Origin: Armatimonadetes bacterium CG2_30_59_28
GTDB taxonomy: Bacteria; Armatimonadota; Abditibacteriia; CG2-30-59-28
Direction of reading: 5' to 3'
DNA: 41,648 nt
Assembly (NCBI GenBank): GCA_001872605.1
Contig: MNXM01000284.1
Coordinates: forward strand, 1 to 41,648
This document shows positions 30,487 to 40,616 of the stretch, one piece after another; within the stretch, counting starts at the first letter, position 1, and each line of letters opens with the position of its first letter. A program made the translations under genes and the position numbers. The notes below the pieces were generated by a model. The model made no database searches, was not told the DNA's origin, and saw nothing but the letters and a program-made list of their open reading frames with translations.

Positions 30487-33400
30487 ATGAAGAAACCGCG
30501 AAATCTCGTATCCCTGCACCGTCTTTTCCTCGGTGCTGCCTTTGCCTTGCTGAACACGGTGCCCCGGAGCGCTGCCACGGCCTTTAACCTGTCCGATCCG
30601 CAGGCGCCGGTCCTTTCCGCCGGGCTTATTGCACCGCCACCGACGTTCACGGCAGACCTCAAGGTAGACGAGTGGAAATCCGCCAGTGCGTCGAACGTCT
30701 TCCATGGCCTCGCCAACGGTCAACTCCTCGAGAACGCTCCCGTCGTTCGGATTGGCTTCGACGACCAGTCTCTCTATCTGGCGGCCACGATGCCATTAAC
30801 GAAAGGCGTTCGTCCGCAGGTCACTGCGCGGAAACGGGACGGTCCGGTCTGGAGCGATGACGCGCTGGAGGTCTTCGTTGACCCCAGGCACGATCACCAG
30901 ACCGAGTATCAGTTCGTCGTCAACTCCGTGGGCACGCAGGCCGATCTTCTGAACCAGAACCTGGGCTGGAACGGCGAGTGGCAGGCCGCCGCGTCCGTCA
31001 AGCAGGATTCGTGGAGCGCTGTCCTTGTCCTCCCGTGGAAGACGCTTGGGTTGAGCGCCCCGAAGGATGGAGCCGTTCTGGGCTTCAACCTCGGATGGGA
31101 TCGGCAGACACCCACGCCCCTCCTTGCCTTGTGGGCGCCTCTGACCGGGGGCTTCCACCAACCGGCTCGGTTTGGGCATCTGGTGCTGCGGCGACGGGGC
31201 CCGACCGTGTCGTTCAGCAAGCGGCCCGAGTTGGGGGCTCTTGCCTTCGACGTGGAACCGGCAAGCGGCAACGCCGCCGCTGCCGAGGCGACCTTGCGGG
31301 TGACGCGAGAGACGGCAGTCATCGGCGCACAGTCTGCTGCTGTCGGCGGACACACCCGTCTGTCAGTGCAGCTCCCGATGAAGGAAGGCCGTCAGGAGGG
31401 CGGCGATTACCGGTGTGAGCTGCTCGCCCTTGCCAAGGGCGACGACTTGCCGATTGTGAGGGTTGCAGGAATGGCACACGTTCAACCTCCCGTTGCAGTG
31501 ACTTTGCGGAAGTACTTCCTGTCGGGGAAGCTTGTCGTGGAGACCGATGCCACCGCGTTGGGGAAGGAGGTCTCTCAGCCCTCCTTTGAGGTCACCCTCA
31601 TCTCGGCAGCAGGCGACGAGGTGTTGCGCCGGTCTCGCCAAGCCGTGGAGGGCGCGAAGGCGAGCTTCGAGTTCAGCATTGCCTCCCTTTCTCCGGGCAA
31701 CTACCGGGTGAATGTCGCGGCTCTCGACGCCTCGGCGAGGCGCCTCGCGACCGGTGAAGCTTCCTTCACCAAGCCGGAACAACCCACGTGGCTGCACTCG
31801 AAGGCGGGAATCAGCGACAAGGTGTTGCCGCCGTGGACGCCGTTGACTGTCAGCGGTTCGAGTCAGCGACCGGTCGTGAAGCCGTGGGGACGCGAATACA
31901 CCTTCGCAGGACTCCCCTTTCCGGAAAGCCTCAGGACTCGCGACGCCTCCATCCTCGCGCAGCCGATGCGATTCCGTGTGCGGGCCGACGGTCAGACGGT
32001 TGACCTGAAGGGCGACCTGAAGGTGGTGAAGAAGACACCGGCGCAAGTGGCGCTGCGCGGCACGGCGTCCGGTGGATCGCTGAAGTTGATCTCGACGGTG
32101 ACGATTGACTTCGATGGCAACGCGAAGGTGGACCTGCGGCTCGCGGCAACCAAACCGACGCTCCTTGAGGAGTTGGCGCTCGAAGCGCCCGTCAAAAAGG
32201 CGAACGCGAAGTATCGCTACTTCTTCCCCGGCGGATGGGGAACTTCGAGCAACGCCAGCGCTCTGCCTAAAGAGGGATGGCAGAACAAATTCGTCCCTTA
32301 CGTGTGGATTGGCGACGAGGACCGGGGCTTTGCGCTCTACACCGAATCCGACAAGAACTGGCATCCTGCCGATCCTGCGAAGGCTGTCGAGATCGTTCCC
32401 GACGGCGAGGCAATGACAATGCGGTTCAACCTCATCGGTCAACCGGTAACGCTGGGCGCGAAGGATGGCGTGGAAGAGCTCCCCTATACCTTCGGGTTCA
32501 TCGCTACTCCCGTGAAGAAGCCGGACAAGGACGTGTGGGACTACCATATCTGCCACTATGGGAACTACGGTCTCGAAAAGCAGAGGATGGGCCAGTCTTC
32601 TTCTCTGATTTACACCGGTGCGAAGAGCTTCAACCCCGACGCGGGGACGCTGGAGATGTGGGTGCGAGTGCGCTTCGACCCCGAGGCGCAGTTCACGGAC
32701 TACGCCTCGCGCGGGACGCTCAACCGAGACTTTCTGACTCTCACCGGCGGTGCGGACACGCTGGGCTTTTACTGGAATATTGACGACCGCGGGATGCGCG
32801 TCTACCTGAAGCGGGGCGACAGTTACCCGGCTTGCGCCGGCGCGAAGTCCACCTGGCGCGAAGGCGAGTTTCACCACCTGGCGTTGTCATGGGGCGAGGA
32901 GCTGCGCGCCTATGTAGACGGGAAGCTCACGGTCCGCAGTCCCTGTCGAGGGTCCGTGTCGGGCCCGCGCGAGAGCATCAGTCTCCAGTTCGGCGGAATC
33001 ATGCCGGGGTTTGACATCGACGAACTTCGCCTCTCCGACGTGCAACGCGAACCGGAGTTGAGCGATCAGCCCTACCGTGCCGACGGGCACACGCTGCTGC
33101 TGGAGCACTTCGACAAGGTTACGGTTGACGGTGGGGAGAAGACGACAGCCCCCGAAAAGGGGGAGACCGGCACAATCGCCGGCCGTGGCGGTGTTGTGGA
33201 AGGCAAGTTCGGTCAATCCCTGGCTATTGCTTCCGCCAGCACGATCCCGATGCTTGACTACCTGAAGAACCTCGGTGTGCGCACCATCGTCTTCCACGAG
33301 CACTGGACCGAGTATGAGAACTACCCGGAGACGATCGGTCACCAGGAGGAGTTGAAGTCGCTGGTGAAAGCCTGCCACGAACGTGGGCTGAAGCTGCTTC

Positions 33401-34377
33401 TCTATTTCGGCTACCTGATGGCGAACACCTGTCCGGAGTGGGAACCGTATCACGACGAAGTGCTTGTAACTCCGATGCTGGGCGGGTATATCCGCGAGCC
33501 GGCGCAGAAGGACTATTCCGTCTGCTACCGGAGCGCGTGGCAGAACTTCATCGCCGACGGTATCGAGAAGCTGATTGCGAAGTATGACATCGACGGAGTC
33601 TACCTCGACGGGACCGAGTATCCGTGGGCGTGCAACAACCGCGCCCACGGCTGCGGCTACGTCCGGCCCGACGGCACGGTGGCGCCGACGTTTGGCATCT
33701 TCGCCGCGCGGGGCATGGTTCGCCGCATCTACACTCTCGTAAAGACCGCGAAGCCCGACGGCCAGGTAAACTGCCACAACTCGACGTGCATGACGATTCC
33801 GTCCCTCGGCTGGGCGACCAGCTCGTGGGACGGTGAGCAGTTCGGCAGCATTCCTCGCGGCGCCGATGTCGAGACGCTCCTTCCGCTCGACGCTTTCCGC
33901 TGCGAGTTTATGGGCCGGCAATGGGGCGTGCCGGCCGAATTCCTCTGCTACGAGCGGCCCTATTCCACCCACGAAGCGCTGTCGTTCACGCTGCTGCACG
34001 ACGTGCTCGTGCGCGGCTCGGGGCCGGGGTTGGTGGAGGAAGCCTCACTTTGGAGGGCGATGGATGATTTCGGGCGAAAGCAGGCGACATTCCTTCCCTA
34101 CTGGAGCAACGCCGACTTCGCCCGCGTCTCGCCGGCCGGATGCTACGTCACCCTCCACTCGCGGCCGGGCAAGGGCGTGCTGTGCATCGTCTCCAACCTC
34201 GGCAAGGTGGCGGCCGAAGCGCAGGTCTCTCTCGACCTCGCGAAGCTGAAGCTTTCACCGGAGGTAAAAGCGACGGACGCACTCACCGGCGAGGCCATCC
34301 CGATCTCGAAGGGCGCGTTTGCCGTACAACTGAAGCCGTTCGACTACGCGTTGGTGAGGGTAAGCAGCGACGCATGA
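30487..34377 (+). CDS. Giant secreted carbohydrate-active protein: CBM9-like, beta domains, LamG, TIM barrel
   Basis: 1296 residues. Hydrophobic N-terminal signal (LFLGAAFALLNTV). Residues about 55-240 form a CBM9-like domain (FTADLKVDEWKSASASN; VRIGFDDQSLYLAATMPL; WSDDALEVFVDPRHDHQTEY). A LamG/concanavalin-like domain lies at about 705-860 (GTLEMWVRVRFDPEAQF; WREGEFHHLALSWGEELRAY; GFDIDELRLSD). The C-terminal third is a TIM-barrel glycosidase-like domain: GVRTIVFHEHWTEYENYPET, KACHERGLKLLLYFGYLMAN, AKYDIDGVYLDGTEYPWACN (candidate catalytic Asp/Glu), then VNCHNSTCMT. This order resembles DUF6067-type glycoside hydrolase proteins. It probably acts on a complex extracellular glycan; specificity cannot be read. 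Confidence 0.8.
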   Translation: MKKPRNLVSLHRLFLGAAFALLNTVPRSAATAFNLSDPQAPVLSAGLIAPPPTFTADLKVDEWKSASASNVFHGLANGQLLENAPVVRIGFDDQSLYLAATMPLTKGVRPQVTARKRDGPVWSDDALEVFVDPRHDHQTEYQFVVNSVGTQADLLNQNLGWNGEWQAAASVKQDSWSAVLVLPWKTLGLSAPKDGAVLGFNLGWDRQTPTPLLALWAPLTGGFHQPARFGHLVLRRRGPTVSFSKRPELGALAFDVEPASGNAAAAEATLRVTRETAVIGAQSAAVGGHTRLSVQLPMKEGRQEGGDYRCELLALAKGDDLPIVRVAGMAHVQPPVAVTLRKYFLSGKLVVETDATALGKEVSQPSFEVTLISAAGDEVLRRSRQAVEGAKASFEFSIASLSPGNYRVNVAALDASARRLATGEASFTKPEQPTWLHSKAGISDKVLPPWTPLTVSGSSQRPVVKPWGREYTFAGLPFPESLRTRDASILAQPMRFRVRADGQTVDLKGDLKVVKKTPAQVALRGTASGGSLKLISTVTIDFDGNAKVDLRLAATKPTLLEELALEAPVKKANAKYRYFFPGGWGTSSNASALPKEGWQNKFVPYVWIGDEDRGFALYTESDKNWHPADPAKAVEIVPDGEAMTMRFNLIGQPVTLGAKDGVEELPYTFGFIATPVKKPDKDVWDYHICHYGNYGLEKQRMGQSSSLIYTGAKSFNPDAGTLEMWVRVRFDPEAQFTDYASRGTLNRDFLTLTGGADTLGFYWNIDDRGMRVYLKRGDSYPACAGAKSTWREGEFHHLALSWGEELRAYVDGKLTVRSPCRGSVSGPRESISLQFGGIMPGFDIDELRLSDVQREPELSDQPYRADGHTLLLEHFDKVTVDGGEKTTAPEKGETGTIAGRGGVVEGKFGQSLAIASASTIPMLDYLKNLGVRTIVFHEHWTEYENYPETIGHQEELKSLVKACHERGLKLLLYFGYLMANTCPEWEPYHDEVLVTPMLGGYIREPAQKDYSVCYRSAWQNFIADGIEKLIAKYDIDGVYLDGTEYPWACNNRAHGCGYVRPDGTVAPTFGIFAARGMVRRIYTLVKTAKPDGQVNCHNSTCMTIPSLGWATSSWDGEQFGSIPRGADVETLLPLDAFRCEFMGRQWGVPAEFLCYERPYSTHEALSFTLLHDVLVRGSGPGLVEEASLWRAMDDFGRKQATFLPYWSNADFARVSPAGCYVTLHSRPGKGVLCIVSNLGKVAAEAQVSLDLAKLKLSPEVKATDALTGEAIPISKGAFAVQLKPFDYALVRVSSDA

Positions 34378-34423
34378 CCTTAGAACCCACAATCAGTAAA
34401 ATGCGAATTGGAGGAACCCTGGA

Positions 34424-37168
34424 ATGCTTGGCAATACTTTGATGATACTGACGGGACTATGCTTGGCCGTGGGAGTTCAGGCGCAGAAGGAGAAAGCCGT
34501 ATCGATCCGCTACTATGTCGCCACGCAAGGCAACGATGCCTGGTCGGGCAAGTTGCCGAAGGCGAACAAGAAGAAGAGCGATGGCCCCTTCGCCACGCTG
34601 GAGCGCGCCCGCGACGAGATCCGCAAGCTGAAGAAGGAAGGCGGCCTGCCGAAGGGCGGGGTCACAGTCGAGCTGCGCGGCGGCGTCTTCGAGCGGCAGC
34701 AAACCTTCGAGCTGACGGCGGACGACTCCGGGACTGCAGAGGCGCCCGTCGTCTACCGCGCGGCGAAGGGAGAGGAAGTGCGACTCGGCGGAGGGAAGGT
34801 TGTGACGGGCTGGAAGCCTGTGACAGACCCAGCCGTCCTCGACCGACTTGACGAGTCGGCCCGGGGCAAGGTGATGCAAGCTGATCTGAAGGCGATCGGT
34901 CTCACCGACTTCGGCAACGTGGTGGCCAGCGGGAAACGGCTGGAGTTCTTCTTCCGGGACAAGCCGATGACCGTGGCGCGGTGGCCGAACGAGGGCTTCA
35001 CTCGTATCGTGGACGTGGTCGGCGGAGCGCCGCACAAGATCCACGGAATCCCCGGAGACAAGATTGGCAAGTTCACCTACGCGGGCGACCAACCCAAACG
35101 GTGGGCAGGAGAGAAAGATTTGTGGCTCCACGGCTACTGGTTCTGGGACTGGTCAGACCAGCGTCACCAGGTCGAGTCCATTGACACCGAAAATCGCGTC
35201 ATCACCGTGAAGCCGCCTTATCACGGTTACGGCTATCGAAAGAACCAGTGGTTCTATGCCTTCAACGCTCTTTCGGAGTTGGACCAGCCGGGCGAATGGT
35301 ATCTGGACCGCGAAACCGGCGTTCTCTACTTCTACCCTCCCGCTTCGATCAACGACGGCAAGGCGCTGGTCTCCGTTTTGCCGACACTGATAACGATGAA
35401 GGACGCGTCGTTCGTCACGGTTCGCGGGATGATCCTCGAAGCGACCCGCGGCACTGCTGTGAACATCAGCGGAGGGGCAGGTTGCCAGGTTGTCGGCTGC
35501 ACGATACGCAACACCGGCGCCTGGGCAGTCAACGTTGGCGGAGGCAAGGAGAACGGCGTCGTCGGTTGCGATATCTACGAGACGGCGAACGGAGGGATCT
35601 CCCTTCAGGGCGGCAACCGGAAGACCCTCACGCCGTGCGGACACTTCGCTGAGAACAATCACATTCACCACTACAGCCGGTGGGACCGCGTCTATCAGCC
35701 CGGCATCATGCTGCAGGGCGTCGGCTGCCGCGCCTCCCACAACCTGATCGACAACGCGCCCCACATGGGCATGGGATTCGGCGGCAACAACCACCTCATC
35801 GAGTATAACGAGATTCACAGCGTCACCTACGAGTCGAACGACGCCGGCGCCATCTATACCGGCCGCAACTGGACGATGCGCGGCACGGTCATCCGCCACA
35901 ACTACTTCCACCACATCAACGGCTTCGAGGGGCGCGGCTGCGTCGGCGTCTACCTCGACGACCAGTTCAGCGGCACGGAGATTTCCGGCAACCTTTTCTA
36001 CAAGGTGACTCAGGCCACGATGATCGGGGGCGGGCGCGACTGCACCATCGAGAACAACGTCTTTGTGGACTGTGTGGCCGCGACGCACGTGGATGCGCGC
36101 GGCCTCGGCTGGGCCGGGGGCGGCGAGAATGGCTTGAAGAACCACCTTAAGGAGTTGCCCTACACCGAATCGCCGTGGAAGGACCAATACCCGAAGCTGG
36201 TAACGATCCTTGACGAGGACCCGATGGCGCCGAGGGGCAACGTGATCGCGCGCAACATCTGCGTCGGTGGTCGCTGGGGCGACTTCGATGGCAAGGCGAA
36301 ACCACTCGTGACATTCACGGACAACCTCCTCGACCAGGACCCGCTTTTTGTCGGCGGGCCCAAACCTGCGGATAGCTGGCCCATCGGGAGCTTCCAACTC
36401 CGCGACGACTCGCCCGCTCTCAAGCTCGGATTCAACCGGCTTCCTCTCGATAAGATCGGCTTGCAGAAGGATGATCGACGCGCCTCGTGGCCGGTGACCA
36501 GCAAAATACGCGAACTGCCGGAGTCTCCCCCGGCCGTCAAGCGCGCCACGCGCACCGGCCCGCCGCCCACCTATAACGTGGCTCGCACCATCGCCGCGCC
36601 GCAGGTGGACGGGATTCTCAAGCCGGAGGAATGGAACGGCGCCGATCCGGCAAAGGCGATGATCCTTGAGCAAGGCATTCAAGGCGAGAAGGTGTCGCCA
36701 AGGAGTCTCGCCTGGCTGGCCTGGGACGACACCTGTCTTTACGTTGCCGTTGACAACTCCGTCAACCCCAAGTTCCCGATTCGTCCCGGCAACCAGTGGG
36801 GACAAGACGACGCGGTGGAGATCGCAGTGCGCAATCCGGCAGCAGGGAAGGATGCTCCCATCATCGTCTTGCGAGGGTTCCCCTCCGGACACTACGAAAG
36901 CAGCGACGAAGCCGGCGCGCCCGCGCAAGTCGTGAAGCGCACCGCTGAAGGCGTGAAGTATGCGGCGAAGATCGTGAATGCCAATCGTTGGACTGCGGAG
37001 TGGCGGATCCCCTTCGCTTCTCTCGGCATCGACCTGACTAAGCCGACGAAGTTCGCATTCAACCTCAGCGTCCGCAAAACTGCCGACGATCTCTGGGTCG
37101 AGTGGCAGGGGACGGGCGCACGCACGTGGGAGGTCGGGAACGCCGGGGTGATTGATCTGGTGAAGTGA
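34424..37168 (+). CDS. Secreted parallel beta-helix protein with C-terminal CBM9-like domain
   Basis: 914 residues; GGAGG precedes the ATG. Signal peptide MLGNTLMILTGLCLAVGVQA. The opening YYVATQGNDAWSGKLPKANK, with DGPFATLERARDEIRKLKKE, is the typical start of secreted right-handed beta-helix proteins. Helix coils run through about residue 620 (GMILEATRGTAVNISGGAGC; VGCTIRNTGAWAVNVGGGKE; ENNHIHHYSRWDRVYQPGIM; NLIDNAPHMGMGFGGNNHLI; TMRGTVIRHNYFHHINGFEG). A CBM9-like domain ends the protein (about 720-914: APQVDGILKPEEWNGADPAK; LAWDDTCLYVAVDNSVNPKF; WGQDDAVEIAVRNP). Proteins of this layout are annotated as putative polysaccharide lyases/hydrolases. It follows the 1296-residue gene at 46 bases, probably in the same operon. 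Confidence 0.85.
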   Translation: MLGNTLMILTGLCLAVGVQAQKEKAVSIRYYVATQGNDAWSGKLPKANKKKSDGPFATLERARDEIRKLKKEGGLPKGGVTVELRGGVFERQQTFELTADDSGTAEAPVVYRAAKGEEVRLGGGKVVTGWKPVTDPAVLDRLDESARGKVMQADLKAIGLTDFGNVVASGKRLEFFFRDKPMTVARWPNEGFTRIVDVVGGAPHKIHGIPGDKIGKFTYAGDQPKRWAGEKDLWLHGYWFWDWSDQRHQVESIDTENRVITVKPPYHGYGYRKNQWFYAFNALSELDQPGEWYLDRETGVLYFYPPASINDGKALVSVLPTLITMKDASFVTVRGMILEATRGTAVNISGGAGCQVVGCTIRNTGAWAVNVGGGKENGVVGCDIYETANGGISLQGGNRKTLTPCGHFAENNHIHHYSRWDRVYQPGIMLQGVGCRASHNLIDNAPHMGMGFGGNNHLIEYNEIHSVTYESNDAGAIYTGRNWTMRGTVIRHNYFHHINGFEGRGCVGVYLDDQFSGTEISGNLFYKVTQATMIGGGRDCTIENNVFVDCVAATHVDARGLGWAGGGENGLKNHLKELPYTESPWKDQYPKLVTILDEDPMAPRGNVIARNICVGGRWGDFDGKAKPLVTFTDNLLDQDPLFVGGPKPADSWPIGSFQLRDDSPALKLGFNRLPLDKIGLQKDDRRASWPVTSKIRELPESPPAVKRATRTGPPPTYNVARTIAAPQVDGILKPEEWNGADPAKAMILEQGIQGEKVSPRSLAWLAWDDTCLYVAVDNSVNPKFPIRPGNQWGQDDAVEIAVRNPAAGKDAPIIVLRGFPSGHYESSDEAGAPAQVVKRTAEGVKYAAKIVNANRWTAEWRIPFASLGIDLTKPTKFAFNLSVRKTADDLWVEWQGTGARTWEVGNAGVIDLVK

Positions 37169-37219
37169 GAGGACGCCGCATCCTCCGTGTGTCCATCAGC
37201 CCCGGGAGGAAATAAGACC

Positions 37220-39766
37220 ATGCTGACGAAACCCCATTTATTCCGGAAGGTTGTGTGCCGGGCGACGGCAGCCTGTGTATTGGTGACTATGCTGTGTGCC
37301 AGAGGCGCTCTCGCCTCCGAGCGCAAGGAAGCGATGGCTGTGGCTCACGAAGGAAATGCCGATTGTGTCGTGGCCACCGCGGCAGGGGCGACGGACGCGG
37401 AGACCTACGCGGCGAAGGAACTCGCCGACTACCTCGGCAAGATTACCGGCGCGGTGTTTCGAATTGTCGGGGAGGGTGAAGCCACGAGTGCCTCGCACCG
37501 CGTCTTCGTCGGTTGGACGGACTTCGCGGCCGAGCATAAGTGCGACGCCAGCAGGTTGGGCGATGAGGAGTGGATCATCCGCACAGTGGGACAGGGCCTC
37601 ATCATCACCGGCGGTCGGCCGCGCGGCACGCTCTACGGCGTTTATGAGTTCCTGGAACGCGAACTGGATTGTCACTGGTTGGACGAAAGTACGGAGGTGG
37701 TCCCGAAGTCCCCGGACCTGACGTTGGGAAAGGTGAACCGGCGCGGGCAACCCGCGTTCTGGATGCGCGCTATCAGCGGCGGATACTACTCGATTGAGTC
37801 CGGGCTGTATGGAAAGGATCAACCCTATCGCGCGAGGAACAAGGTCAATGGCGACAGCAGTGGCGGTCTTGGCGCCAAGTTCGGCTTCACAATCGGCTAC
37901 GGCTCGCCCGGCGGCTGCCACACCTTTGGCGACTATGCGAAGAAGTTCCCCGCCGACCGCCCGGAATACCTCTCAATGAACCCGCAGGGCAAACGGATCG
38001 GCGCGGCGGACGGCAGCGGCCCCGGTGGCATCTGTCTCATGCACCCCGAGGTGCGCAAGTTAGTGCTGGCGCGCCTGCGGGAGTTCATCCTCGCCGACCG
38101 GCAGCGATGTGCCAAGGCGGGAACCCCACCACCGCGCGTCTACGACATCAGCCAGAACGACAACCACTGGATGTGCCAGTGTCCGGACTGCAAGGCGATG
38201 AGCGCGCGGGAAGGCTCGGAGAGCGGACCGGTCATTGACTTTATCAACGAGATCGCCGACGGCATTCGCACGGAGTACCCCGACATCTTCGTTCAGACGT
38301 TTGCCTACTCCATCACCGAGCAACCGCCGAAAACGCTCCGCCCGCGTGACAATGTGATCATCCGCATCGCCGAGCTGAACGCGGAATGGGGACGCGAGTC
38401 CGACCTGTTCCATCCCATCACCCACAAGTCGAACCGCGCCCAACTGCAACGGCTGCAGGGCTGGTCGCGCATCGCCAGGAACCTCTCCGAGTGGGACTAC
38501 TGGATTCAGTATTCGCCCAACGACAAGTTCCCCACACCCTACGCGCCGATACGATGTATTCCACCCGACCTCGCGACCTTCCACAAGAACCACGTCAGCA
38601 CCATCTACGTTGAATGCGAAGACCCAGAGCGCACCAGCTTCTACGCACTCAAGCGGTGGCTCGGATTTCAGCTCATGCAGAACCCGCGGCAAGCTGCCGA
38701 GCCTCTCCTGAAGATGTTCTTTGCCGGTTACTACGGCCCCGCCGCCGCGAAGATGCGCGAATACCTCCGGTTCCTGGAGAACAGCATCGCCGCTGTGGAC
38801 GCGAATATGTCAGCCGTGAAGAACTACGCGCGACCATACCTGACGCTGCCGTTCTACCTGACCTGTGAGCGTCTCCTCGATGAAGCCGAAGCATTGTGCG
38901 CGTCGGACGCGAAGGCGCTGCTGCACGTCCGCCGCGAACGCCTGCCGGTGGACGCAGGGCTTTATCATACATGGACCGACCTCACACTCAATGTGCCGGC
39001 GGAGCAGAGACTGCCGTTCGACCGCGAGTTCCTGTTGAAGCGGTATGAGCCGTTTCGACTGGAGCAGATGGCCGCGTTCCGCACCGCGGAGGGGTTTGAG
39101 AAGGGCAGGCAGCAACTCGCCGAGGAGATCGGCAAGATGCAGGATTTCGTCCTGCTGGATCAGCGGAAACAACAGCCACCCCGCAAAGCCTCCATCCCGA
39201 ACGCGCCGGACAGCGCCGCTCAAGGTGACCCGACGAAAGTGGACTGGAGCAAGGCGGTTGCGCTGGATGGTTGGCTCACCGTCGAGGGCTTCTCCACAGA
39301 CCAGAAGCCGACGGGGTATCTTATCCACGATGGCGCGCACCTCTACGTGAAGCTGGAGCACGCCTGTGATGCAACGAAGCTGGAATCCGCGGAGCAGATC
39401 TGGTCCGGCGATGATTGGGAGATGTTCTTCGCCGCTCGCCGCCAGCCGCCCTATCGCCAGCTTGGGATCAACGCGCGCGGCGAGAGCTTCGCCTACGACT
39501 GGGAGAAACTCATCGGGAAGTGCAACCCCACAAACTGGGCGAGCGGGGCGCGCATCGTCTCCCGCCCGCAGGCAGACCGTTGGACGGTGCTCGTCTCAAT
39601 CCCGCTGGAGAACCTCGTCCCCGTCGGCGTCAAGCAGGGAGTTCCGCTCTATGCCAACTTCTGCCGGATCATGCGTTCTCCCACTCAAACGCTGCTGACG
39701 TGGACCCCGAACTTCGACAACAATTTCCACGTCCTCACGCGACTTGGGGAACTGCGGCCGGAGTAG
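37220..39766 (+). CDS. Secreted DUF4838 protein with GH67-like N-terminal and C-terminal CBM9-like domain
   Basis: 848 residues from the ATG at 37220 (GGGAGG upstream; an earlier start at 37187 lacks one). Signal peptide core AACVLVTMLCARGALAS. N-terminal alpha-glucuronidase-type domain: YAAKELADYLGKITGAVFRI, HRVFVGWTDFAAEH, GQGLIITGGRPRGTLYGVYE, FLERELDCHWLDESTEVVPK. DUF4838 core: YDISQNDNHWMCQCPDCKAM, GPVIDFINEIADGIRTEYPD, FVQTFAYSITEQPPKTLRPR. The C-terminal part (about 680-848) is a CBM9-like sandwich ending NFCRIMRSPTQTLLTWTPNF and DNNFHVLTRLGEL. DUF4838 proteins occur in glycan-degradation clusters; activity is unproven. Its last 50 residues recur almost exactly in the gene at 40814. 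Confidence 0.87.
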   Translation: MLTKPHLFRKVVCRATAACVLVTMLCARGALASERKEAMAVAHEGNADCVVATAAGATDAETYAAKELADYLGKITGAVFRIVGEGEATSASHRVFVGWTDFAAEHKCDASRLGDEEWIIRTVGQGLIITGGRPRGTLYGVYEFLERELDCHWLDESTEVVPKSPDLTLGKVNRRGQPAFWMRAISGGYYSIESGLYGKDQPYRARNKVNGDSSGGLGAKFGFTIGYGSPGGCHTFGDYAKKFPADRPEYLSMNPQGKRIGAADGSGPGGICLMHPEVRKLVLARLREFILADRQRCAKAGTPPPRVYDISQNDNHWMCQCPDCKAMSAREGSESGPVIDFINEIADGIRTEYPDIFVQTFAYSITEQPPKTLRPRDNVIIRIAELNAEWGRESDLFHPITHKSNRAQLQRLQGWSRIARNLSEWDYWIQYSPNDKFPTPYAPIRCIPPDLATFHKNHVSTIYVECEDPERTSFYALKRWLGFQLMQNPRQAAEPLLKMFFAGYYGPAAAKMREYLRFLENSIAAVDANMSAVKNYARPYLTLPFYLTCERLLDEAEALCASDAKALLHVRRERLPVDAGLYHTWTDLTLNVPAEQRLPFDREFLLKRYEPFRLEQMAAFRTAEGFEKGRQQLAEEIGKMQDFVLLDQRKQQPPRKASIPNAPDSAAQGDPTKVDWSKAVALDGWLTVEGFSTDQKPTGYLIHDGAHLYVKLEHACDATKLESAEQIWSGDDWEMFFAARRQPPYRQLGINARGESFAYDWEKLIGKCNPTNWASGARIVSRPQADRWTVLVSIPLENLVPVGVKQGVPLYANFCRIMRSPTQTLLTWTPNFDNNFHVLTRLGELRPE

Positions 39767-39925
39767 TCACGTGGAGGAGCATCAACGCAATGATTCTCAC
39801 TCATGGAAGTCTCACATAAGGGCGCGTCGCGCACATGCGGCGGGCAACGACGCAAAGGGGAAGAAGAGTTCTCGGCTTTGCGGTCTTTGCGTTGGAGGAC
39901 TTACTTTGGTTCCAGCTCTGCCGCC
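39767..39925. repeat. Intergenic segment with degenerate ACGCAAAG/CTTTGCGT repeats
   Basis: The space between converging genes contains ACGCAAAG and, about 35 bases on, CTTTGCGT, a short inverted repeat around GAAGAAGAG. It is of the same style as the CGCGGAG elements but shorter. No gene is seen. Confidence 0.5.
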
Positions 39926-40300
39926 TCAGGCTGCTTGTTTCAGCGGATACGGCTGGATGAGAGTTTCTACTGGAAGGCCGAGACCTTCGCTCAGCTTGCG
40001 AATCATTTGTAGGGTCAAAGGGCGCTTGCGGTTGAGCACCTCGGAGACTCGCGCCTTGCTGCCGAGAAAAGGCTCCAGGTCCCGACGGGATAACCCTCTG
40101 CTCTCCAAGTGGTAGATGATCGCCTCGACAGGGTCAGGTAGTGGGATGGCATAGTGACGGTCCTCGTAGGCTTCCACCAGCGTTGCGAGTATCTCCAGAC
40201 GATCGCCTTCAGGCGTGCCCGGTCTCGCAGCCAACAGTCGCTCGATTTCCTCCAGAGCGGCTTCGTAATCCGCTTCGGTTCTAACGGGTTTGATGTCCAT
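39926..40300 (-). CDS. higA: HigA-type antitoxin
   Basis: 124 residues from the ATG at 40300, with GGAGG nine bases upstream; a longer reading to 40366 overlaps the toxin gene and is less likely. N-terminal MDIKPVRTEADYEAALEEIE then LLAARPGTPEGDRLEILATL, and YEDRHYAIPLPDPVEAIIYH. The C-terminal helix-turn-helix (SRRDLEPFLGSKARVSEVLN; RKRPLTLQMIRKLSEGLGLP) is typical of the HigA/YgjM antitoxin group. It lies 16 bases downstream of the toxin gene, in the toxin-first order characteristic of HigBA. It probably represses the promoter at 40617-40645. Confidence 0.9.
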   Translation of the reverse strand: MDIKPVRTEADYEAALEEIERLLAARPGTPEGDRLEILATLVEAYEDRHYAIPLPDPVEAIIYHLESRGLSRRDLEPFLGSKARVSEVLNRKRPLTLQMIRKLSEGLGLPVETLIQPYPLKQAA

Positions 40301-40316
40301 CACGAAAAACCTCCAT

Positions 40317-40610
40317 TCAGATCGTCGCTGCATCGATTTTGTCATATTCCGAATGTGTGCCAACAAACCTCAGGTAGACGATTCCAGAGCGATAGGAAAC
40401 GACCACAACCAATCGATACTGGTTGCCCTTGAGGTTGAAGACCACACGGTTGCTGGCAAGAAAACTCGCATTGCGATACGTCCTCTTGATGTCGGCAGGG
40501 GTCCTCCAGTGCGCCTTTTGGATGTCGGTATACCAGGCCTCCAAAGCGCCACGAGCGTCCGAATGCCTTTCCCAGAATTCCCTGAGCTTCTTTCGGGAGA
40601 TGATTCGCAC
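40317..40610 (-). CDS. higB: HigB-type mRNA interferase toxin
   Basis: 97 residues, GTG start at 40610. It begins MRIISRKKLREFWERHSDAR, then ALEAWYTDIQKAHWRTPADI, ASFLASNRVVFNLKGNQYRL and YLRFVGTHSEYDKIDAATI. This matches the HigB_toxin (RelE-superfamily) group along its whole length, including the NRVVFNI.GN.YRL core and the terminal GTH.EYDKIDA motif. HigB toxins cut translated mRNA on the ribosome. The start fits the family exactly but lies about 7 bases from the -10 box, so the message may be leaderless. Confidence 0.92.
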   Translation of the reverse strand: MRIISRKKLREFWERHSDARGALEAWYTDIQKAHWRTPADIKRTYRNASFLASNRVVFNLKGNQYRLVVVVSYRSGIVYLRFVGTHSEYDKIDAATI

Positions 40611-40616
40611 AACGGC

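Noticed and set aside
31363-32877. Minus-strand open frame of 504 codons within the CBM9/LamG gene
   Set aside because: Shadow of the plus-strand gene; no motif, no ribosome-binding site, biased composition.
35153-36928. Minus-strand open frame of 591 codons opposite the beta-helix gene
   Set aside because: Shadow frame caused by GC-rich third positions; the plus strand has a continuous beta-helix plus CBM9-like protein.
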